The notes beneath the pieces are model-generated. The model was given only the letters and a program-made list of their open reading frames with translations. It was not told where the DNA came from and did no database searches. 64,000 nucleotides of DNA from Caminibacter pacificus (lineage in GTDB: Bacteria; Campylobacterota; Campylobacteria; Campylobacterales; Nautiliaceae): NCBI RefSeq assembly GCF_003752135.1, contig NZ_RJVK01000006.1, positions 1 to 64,000 of the forward strand, written 5' to 3'. The translations under genes were made by a program, and so were the position numbers. Shown in pieces: positions 59,583 to 64,000 of this stretch. Within the stretch, counting starts at the first letter, position 1. Each line of letters opens with the position of its first letter.

Positions 59583-60299
59583 TTATAATTTTTTTTCATT
59601 GCTTTTTAAAGAGGGGGGTGAGGTTTTTTTTATTTTTTTTATATTTTTTGCAATCATTTTCCAGCTTTCTAAAATAACATATTTACTTGCCTCTTCAGTT
59701 TTGCCCTTTTCAAGTGCTTCGCTTGCAAGTTCTGCATAGTTTTTATCGCTATTTGCGAATTGAATCATTGTGTATCCGTTTAGATACACCCCTTCAATTG
59801 CTTCCTCGTCAAATTCCGGAATATATATAATTTCCGGATTGAGCTCATATTTGTTAAGAGTCTCAAAAATTTTTTTAAAATGGTGTTTTTCTCCCCTATT
59901 TAACACTAATTTTAATTTACTTTCGAGATTATTGTCTTTTATAAAACTAAAAACTTCTTCACTTTTAAGTTGATGTTTAATCTTTTTATCTATTACTACA
60001 CAAACATAATCAAAATAATTAAAAAAAGATTCAATATCATATTTTTGTAACTGCTCTTTAAACCATATATAGTATTCTTTTGATATTTCGACTAAAACGT
60101 TTTTATGCCTTTTAGAGAAAATAAGAAACTCAAGTAGAGTTAAGAAGTCATTTTTTATATACTCAGCATTAAAAGGCTTATATGTATCAAAAGAAGAAGT
60201 AACATTTAATATCTTAAATTCATCTTCTCCCGATAATAAGAACTCTTTTGCAAAAAAAGTCTTACCGCTTTCTTCCGGATAAAAGATTAATATTTTCAT
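59583..60299 (-). CDS. ParA/MinD-like P-loop protein, degenerate (238 aa)
   Basis: The N-terminus ILIFYPEESGKTFFAKE resembles a Walker A motif lacking the first glycine, at the position seen in ParA/MinD and StbB-like plasmid proteins. A strand CVVIDKKI and a second VLNRGEKHHF segment fit the fold. It overlaps the TerB-like gene by four bases and ends the pilus operon. Partition or positioning of the transfer machinery is a guess; ATP binding is uncertain. Confidence 0.45.
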   Translation of the reverse strand: MKILIFYPEESGKTFFAKEFLLSGEDEFKILNVTSSFDTYKPFNAEYIKNDFLTLLEFLIFSKRHKNVLVEISKEYYIWFKEQLQKYDIESFFNYFDYVCVVIDKKIKHQLKSEEVFSFIKDNNLESKLKLVLNRGEKHHFKKIFETLNKYELNPEIIYIPEFDEEAIEGVYLNGYTMIQFANSDKNYAELASEALEKGKTEEASKYVILESWKMIAKNIKKIKKTSPPSLKSNEKKL

Positions 60300-60724
60300 T
60301 TTTTAAACTCTTTTTCAAGTTCTTTTTCCTCTTCCGTAAGGATATGGTCTGCTTTTATAATCTCTTGTAAATAGTATTGAAAAATTTCCTCTTTACGTTT
60401 TGGAGAATTGATAATATATAATCTATCCGCAATAAATTCTTGAGAGTCTTTTTTATAAATTTCAAGTCTTTTTACATATCTTTTATGGATATAATTTTTA
60501 AGCAAATTTAGTTCTTCAAGGTTTAATATTTTTTCTTTATTATCAAAATGATTTTGTAAAAAATCTTCTATAATTATCTGAGTTTCCGAAACCTCAACGT
60601 TTTTTATCTTTTTATCGGCATATGTCGCCACCGCTAAGAGTTTAACGAAAAAATCAAGCCTTTCATCCTGTTTTAGTTCTTTTATAGGTAATTCCTTAAA
60701 ATATTCAATAACTCTCTTAAGCAT
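60296..60724 (-). CDS. TerB-like helical protein (142 aa)
   Basis: Two acidic repeats, ATYADKKIKNVEV and IIKADHILTEEEKE, match the TerB/DjlA-type helical fold with its metal-binding acidic loops. It lies between the secretion ATPase and the P-loop gene and is probably an accessory factor of that system. Confidence 0.5.
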   Translation of the reverse strand: MLKRVIEYFKELPIKELKQDERLDFFVKLLAVATYADKKIKNVEVSETQIIIEDFLQNHFDNKEKILNLEELNLLKNYIHKRYVKRLEIYKKDSQEFIADRLYIINSPKRKEEIFQYYLQEIIKADHILTEEEKELEKEFKK

Positions 60725-60733
60725 ATTTTCTCC

Positions 60734-62371
60734 TTATAAAATAATCTTTTTTTCTTTTAATTTAGTTTTAACTTCTTCCTCACTAAGATATTTCATCATC
60801 CCCTCTTCTATAAGATAATTAAAATTAAATAGCTTTTGAAAATCAGGAGCTCCGTTATCTCTAATGATTTTATAAGTTTCTAAATTGTTAAAATAGGCAA
60901 TTTCATATATAGGAACAACCTTTCTTTTTGACTTTCCTGTATGATTACATTCTTCGCACCCCTCTCCTCCGCAGTATTCGCAAACTTGAGGTATAAGCGA
61001 TTGAACTATAATGCCTTTAAGGGCATTAAGAATTTTTAAAGCTCCTCCTCCGCTTGCTTCTTTATTATCGGCGTTAAATAATCTTAACAATACGTCCCTT
61101 GCCGTTGATGCGTGAATTGTGGTATATGTAACGTGTCCTCTAAGCCCCATTTCGACAAAGTCTGATATTTCTTTGTCTCTAATTTCCGAAAACAATACAA
61201 TATCAGGGTCGTGTCTTAACATCAATCTCATCGCTTTTTCTCTTGTAAGTTTATGTTTTTCATCTGCATTTTCCGTTATGCTGAGGTCATATTGAGGATA
61301 AGGCATCTCAATTTCGATAGGATTTTCAATACTTAAAATTCTCTTTTTCTGTTTATACAAATCATTTAATATAGCGGTTAGTAGGGTTGTTTTACCCGAG
61401 TTTGTCGCACCCGCTACGATAATAAGTCCTTTTGGATGTGAGGTAATTTGTTCTATAAGCTCAATAGCTTCAGGAAGATACCCAAGTCCTTTTAAACCGA
61501 GTGAGGCAATTTCTTCTCTTGTTTTCAATCTTCTTATAGAAACCGAATCAACTAAATGAGGAGGGCAAGCCGCAAGCCCCATATTAACCCTAAAAGTCCT
61601 TTTAATGATTCTACCTCTTTTATCACTAACATCGGTTTTAATAAGTCCCGTTGTTTCGGGCTCCCTTTCCATCAGCTCCTTATTCATCATAAGCTTTGCC
61701 TGCATTAAAGCAGACTCTATTATTTCGGTTTTTATATTTCTTTGTAATACCTCAACTCCAGCCTCTTTACCGGCTGAAAGTCTTGCCGTAATTTGATATC
61801 TGTTAATATCCTGAGCTTCAATGTGTAAGTCCGATATCCCCTCTTTCTCCATTAAGTTTAAAATATCTTTAAACTCAAAAACTTCCAGCCCTCCGCTTGT
61901 TTCGGTAATATTGTGAGAAAAATAGTAATTATAAAGTGAAGACGATATAAAAACAAAATCCTCAAATTCCTCCTTAAAAGAGACAATTTTAGGAAAAAAA
62001 AGGGCTATATATTTCTTTCCTGTCTCTTTATCTCTTAATATCATATATTCATCATCCGTTTTGATATCGACAATTTCATATTCTTCATTTAAAAAATCAA
62101 TATCCTCAAGATACTTCTTATCTTTAAATTTTCTTCTAATAAACTCTTTGTGTAAAGGTTCATATCTTGAGAGGATATTTTTTAGTACCTGAATGTCGAA
62201 ATTATTTTCAAGAGAAATAAGCTCTCCAAGAGCTTGTCCTATAACGGAATTTTGCTCCGAGAGCTCTTTTGCTATTTCTTCTATCTCAGATAAAAACAAT
62301 TTATCGTTTTGTGTAGATTGTGTATTATTATCTACTTTCTTAAAAGATAAGCGAAAATTTGGCAATTTCAT
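60734..62371 (-). CDS. PilB/GspE-family secretion ATPase (545 aa)
   Basis: An N-terminal domain of about 170 residues precedes the ATPase core: Walker A GATNSGKTT at 321-329, the Asp box, Walker B DIVLFSEIRD at 390-399 and the His box GLRGHVTYTTIHA at 409-421. A cysteine cluster near the end (CEYCGGEGCEEC) binds zinc in this family. It powers pilus extension or secretion, equivalent to PilQ of IncI thin pili. It overlaps the PilO-like gene by four bases. Confidence 0.9.
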   Translation of the reverse strand: MKLPNFRLSFKKVDNNTQSTQNDKLFLSEIEEIAKELSEQNSVIGQALGELISLENNFDIQVLKNILSRYEPLHKEFIRRKFKDKKYLEDIDFLNEEYEIVDIKTDDEYMILRDKETGKKYIALFFPKIVSFKEEFEDFVFISSSLYNYYFSHNITETSGGLEVFEFKDILNLMEKEGISDLHIEAQDINRYQITARLSAGKEAGVEVLQRNIKTEIIESALMQAKLMMNKELMEREPETTGLIKTDVSDKRGRIIKRTFRVNMGLAACPPHLVDSVSIRRLKTREEIASLGLKGLGYLPEAIELIEQITSHPKGLIIVAGATNSGKTTLLTAILNDLYKQKKRILSIENPIEIEMPYPQYDLSITENADEKHKLTREKAMRLMLRHDPDIVLFSEIRDKEISDFVEMGLRGHVTYTTIHASTARDVLLRLFNADNKEASGGGALKILNALKGIIVQSLIPQVCEYCGGEGCEECNHTGKSKRKVVPIYEIAYFNNLETYKIIRDNGAPDFQKLFNFNYLIEEGMMKYLSEEEVKTKLKEKKIIL

Positions 62372-62901
62372 TTTTCTTCCTTATAAATGGAAATATAAAA
62401 AACGTTGTCTTTTACGATAATATTTTTTATTCCGTATTTGCTAATATTGAGTTTTTTAAATAAAAAAGGTAACACCGCTTTAATAATATATGCATCTTTT
62501 TTATTTTGAGTATCGTATTTCAGAATAATTACATTGAGGTACTTATTTGAATAATAAACATTATTAAAATCGGGTAGATAACTGATAATTCCCTGATTTT
62601 TCATAACTTTTAAGAGTCCGTTTATTAACTGCTCTATCTTAAATATTTCCGGGTTTCTAAACTTTCCTCTTTGCATTCTGTCATAAACGGGTTTTATTTT
62701 GTCATACTCTTTTTTTAGATAATCATATTCTCTTTTTTGTTGCGAAAGTTTTTGTTTATAATAATTAATATCAATTCCCGGGCTTTCTTTTAAGTTTAGA
62801 TAATAATTTGTTACCCCCACAAATAACGATATTACAAAAAACAACAAAATTATTTTTATCTTATGTAGATAATAGTTTTTTTCCAAAAAACTCATTTTCA
62901 T
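62368..62901 (-). CDS. PilO-like pilus assembly protein (177 aa)
   Basis: A short cytoplasmic end, one membrane helix (about 15-33), a coiled coil (40-80) and a C-terminal alpha/beta domain are the layout of PilO/GspM. Sequence similarity is weak but the neighbours fit. It overlaps both neighbours by four bases. Confidence 0.6.
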   Translation of the reverse strand: MKMSFLEKNYYLHKIKIILLFFVISLFVGVTNYYLNLKESPGIDINYYKQKLSQQKREYDYLKKEYDKIKPVYDRMQRGKFRNPEIFKIEQLINGLLKVMKNQGIISYLPDFNNVYYSNKYLNVIILKYDTQNKKDAYIIKAVLPFLFKKLNISKYGIKNIIVKDNVFYISIYKEEK

Positions 62902-63638
62902 TGTTGTCCTTTATAGATTTCCAAATTTCCATTTAAAGCATTTTTCATCTGTATTAATTCTTTTTTTAATTTTTTACTTTTGTTTGATGTCTTCCTGATT
63001 TGTAAATTAAATTTATAAGCCTCCTGTTTAATTTTAGACTCTTTTTGGAAATTTGTACTCTCCGCTATTTGTGTGGAAAAATAAAAAGCTAAAAGAATGA
63101 GTATTACCCCAATGATTAAAGGAAGTTTTTTTTTCAATTTAGACTCAAAAACCGGAACTTTTTTAAAAAAGTTCTGTGTTTCTTCAGATGAAATTGCAAC
63201 ATCGTGAGGTATAAGTTTTACAATCTCATCTTTAACATTTATGTTAAAAATAATTGTTTTAGTATTTGGAAGCACCATTTTTAGCATATCTAAGAAATTT
63301 TTTATCTTTTTAATCTCCAAATTTAAGCTCTCAATAGGAAAGGTAAATTTGGCGAAATAATCTTTTTCTAAAATCTCGGTATTACCTATAAAAAAATTCA
63401 TATTATTGTCTTTTTCTTCTACTATTATAAAAATAGTACTATTAAAATATCTTTTTATTGCTTCAGCAAGGTCATAAGCATTTATTAAAAGTTTATTTTC
63501 GATAAAAAGGTCTTTTGGAAAAAGGTAGATAAAATTTTTATCTTTTTTAACAAAATACTCAAGTTTATATTCGTCGTGATTCAACTCATATGTTTCAGTT
63601 TTTATTTTCTCAGGTATAACCAAATATTCCACAATCAT
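62898..63638 (-). CDS. PilN/GspL-like pilus assembly protein (246 aa)
   Basis: A cytoplasmic domain of about 170 residues, one membrane helix (about 175-193) and a coiled-coil periplasmic end. This is the GspL/PilN topology, with a cytoplasmic domain that would touch the ATPase. It is positioned between the GspF-like and PilO-like genes. Confidence 0.6.
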   Translation of the reverse strand: MIVEYLVIPEKIKTETYELNHDEYKLEYFVKKDKNFIYLFPKDLFIENKLLINAYDLAEAIKRYFNSTIFIIVEEKDNNMNFFIGNTEILEKDYFAKFTFPIESLNLEIKKIKNFLDMLKMVLPNTKTIIFNINVKDEIVKLIPHDVAISSEETQNFFKKVPVFESKLKKKLPLIIGVILILLAFYFSTQIAESTNFQKESKIKQEAYKFNLQIRKTSNKSKKLKKELIQMKNALNGNLEIYKGQQ

Positions 63639-63653
63639 TCTATTCCTTTACCT

Positions 63654-64000
63654 CTACATTTGCGATTGCAATTGTGTTGCAATATTTTGCATTTCAATAG
63701 TAAGCATAATAAGCCCTACTAAGAAATATACTATTACGATATAAGCAAGATAATAACTGACCGGATTCCATATCTTCATCATCATTTTATTTCCGTCTTC
63801 CGCTCTTTGTTTTGCATATTTAATCATCTTATCAATATTTTCCCAAAAAATTTTCCCTTCTTCTGTATATTTAATAAAATTAACACTCTCTTTTGGAAAA
63901 CCGAAACGGAAAAACTCTTTCCAAATAGGTTTTGAGTCAATAAGAGCGGTTTTAAGTTTCTTAAACAAAGGACGCCAACCCGGATTGACGTTTGATTTTT
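63654..64000 (-). CDS. GspF/PilC-like inner-membrane protein, C-terminal part (cut by window edge)
   Basis: The frame is open to the window edge, so the start is outside. The visible 115 residues contain a helical cytoplasmic part (FRFGFPKESVNFIKYTEEGK) and a C-terminal membrane helix (about 35-15 residues from the end) closing IATQLQSQM, as in GspF/PilC/PilR, the polytopic platform for the secretion ATPase. The gene context supports this. Confidence 0.55.
   Translation of the reverse strand, partial: KSNVNPGWRPLFKKLKTALIDSKPIWKEFFRFGFPKESVNFIKYTEEGKIFWENIDKMIKYAKQRAEDGNKMMMKIWNPVSYYLAYIVIVYFLVGLIMLTIEMQNIATQLQSQM

Noticed and set aside
59508-59677. Possible + strand protein starting MSIKTDIMNL
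   Set aside because: It runs through a hairpin and into the reverse of the minus-strand P-loop gene, with phenylalanine-rich sequence typical of antisense reading.
1-64000. CRISPR array, tRNA or rRNA genes
   Set aside because: No regularly spaced repeats of 24-37 bases and no tRNA arm signatures were seen on either strand by eye.
40157-64000. Complete type IV secretion system
   Set aside because: No VirB4-type ATPase, VirB10 or VirB6 signature could be recognised within the window; the remaining parts may lie outside it.

Overview
The window looks like part of a large, low-GC conjugative plasmid or integrative element. It has a relaxase, a VirD4-type coupling ATPase, type IV secretion-like membrane and lipoproteins, a thin-pilus assembly block, an SSB, type IA topoisomerases and two tyrosine recombinases. 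Strong A-rich ribosome sites, T-rich promoters with TATAAT boxes, and a second recombinase resembling the Campylobacterota Xer enzymes suggest a Campylobacterota host. Two GC-rich, hairpin-forming islands in otherwise very AT-rich DNA would fit a thermophilic member such as the Nautiliales. That host assignment is inference. No rRNA, tRNA or CRISPR array was recognised.

Layout. 1-3.9 kb (+): end of an unknown gene, a secreted adhesin-like protein, then an HU / DsbC-like / MobV-like relaxase operon. 4.0-34.9 kb (mostly +): an accessory region. It holds a methyltransferase whose C-terminus carries only the first helicase motifs, a second large protein 22 kb away carrying the remaining helicase motifs, an orphan DndC-like sulfurtransferase ending in a sliding-clamp motif, a KH-domain protein, a topoisomerase IA tyrosine-domain fragment, an EAL phosphodiesterase, and several unknown proteins that share a C-terminal FYLT module. 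An integrase-bearing segment with two divergent repressor modules (about 22.6-28.95 kb) lies inside it. 34.9-37.7 kb (-): an SSB operon that includes a TOPRIM-only protein. 38.0-40.2 kb (+): small genes and a second recombinase. 40.2-56.3 kb (-): conjugation genes with topoisomerase III, a VirB8-like protein, a lipoprotein, the coupling ATPase and a 1114-residue unknown. 56.4-59.6 kb: a coiled-coil protein, a 21-bp-phased repeat array, a zeta-toxin-like kinase, a hairpin RNA candidate and small genes. 59.6-64 kb (-): a pilus assembly operon (GspF-like, PilN-like, PilO-like, secretion ATPase) continuing off the window.

The most striking pattern is a ten-copy promoter, TAGAAAAGTT followed by exactly five bases and a TATAAT or TACAAT hexamer. 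In six copies CTCC also lies exactly seven bases upstream of the box. All ten copies are on the + strand and precede the split methyltransferase/helicase genes, the DndC-like gene, FYLT-module genes, the 921-residue unknown, the EAL gene and the zeta-like kinase. None precedes a conjugation or pilus gene. I read this as one co-regulated system, possibly a counter-defence or establishment set made from split enzymes. The regulon is seen in the sequence; its function is inferred.
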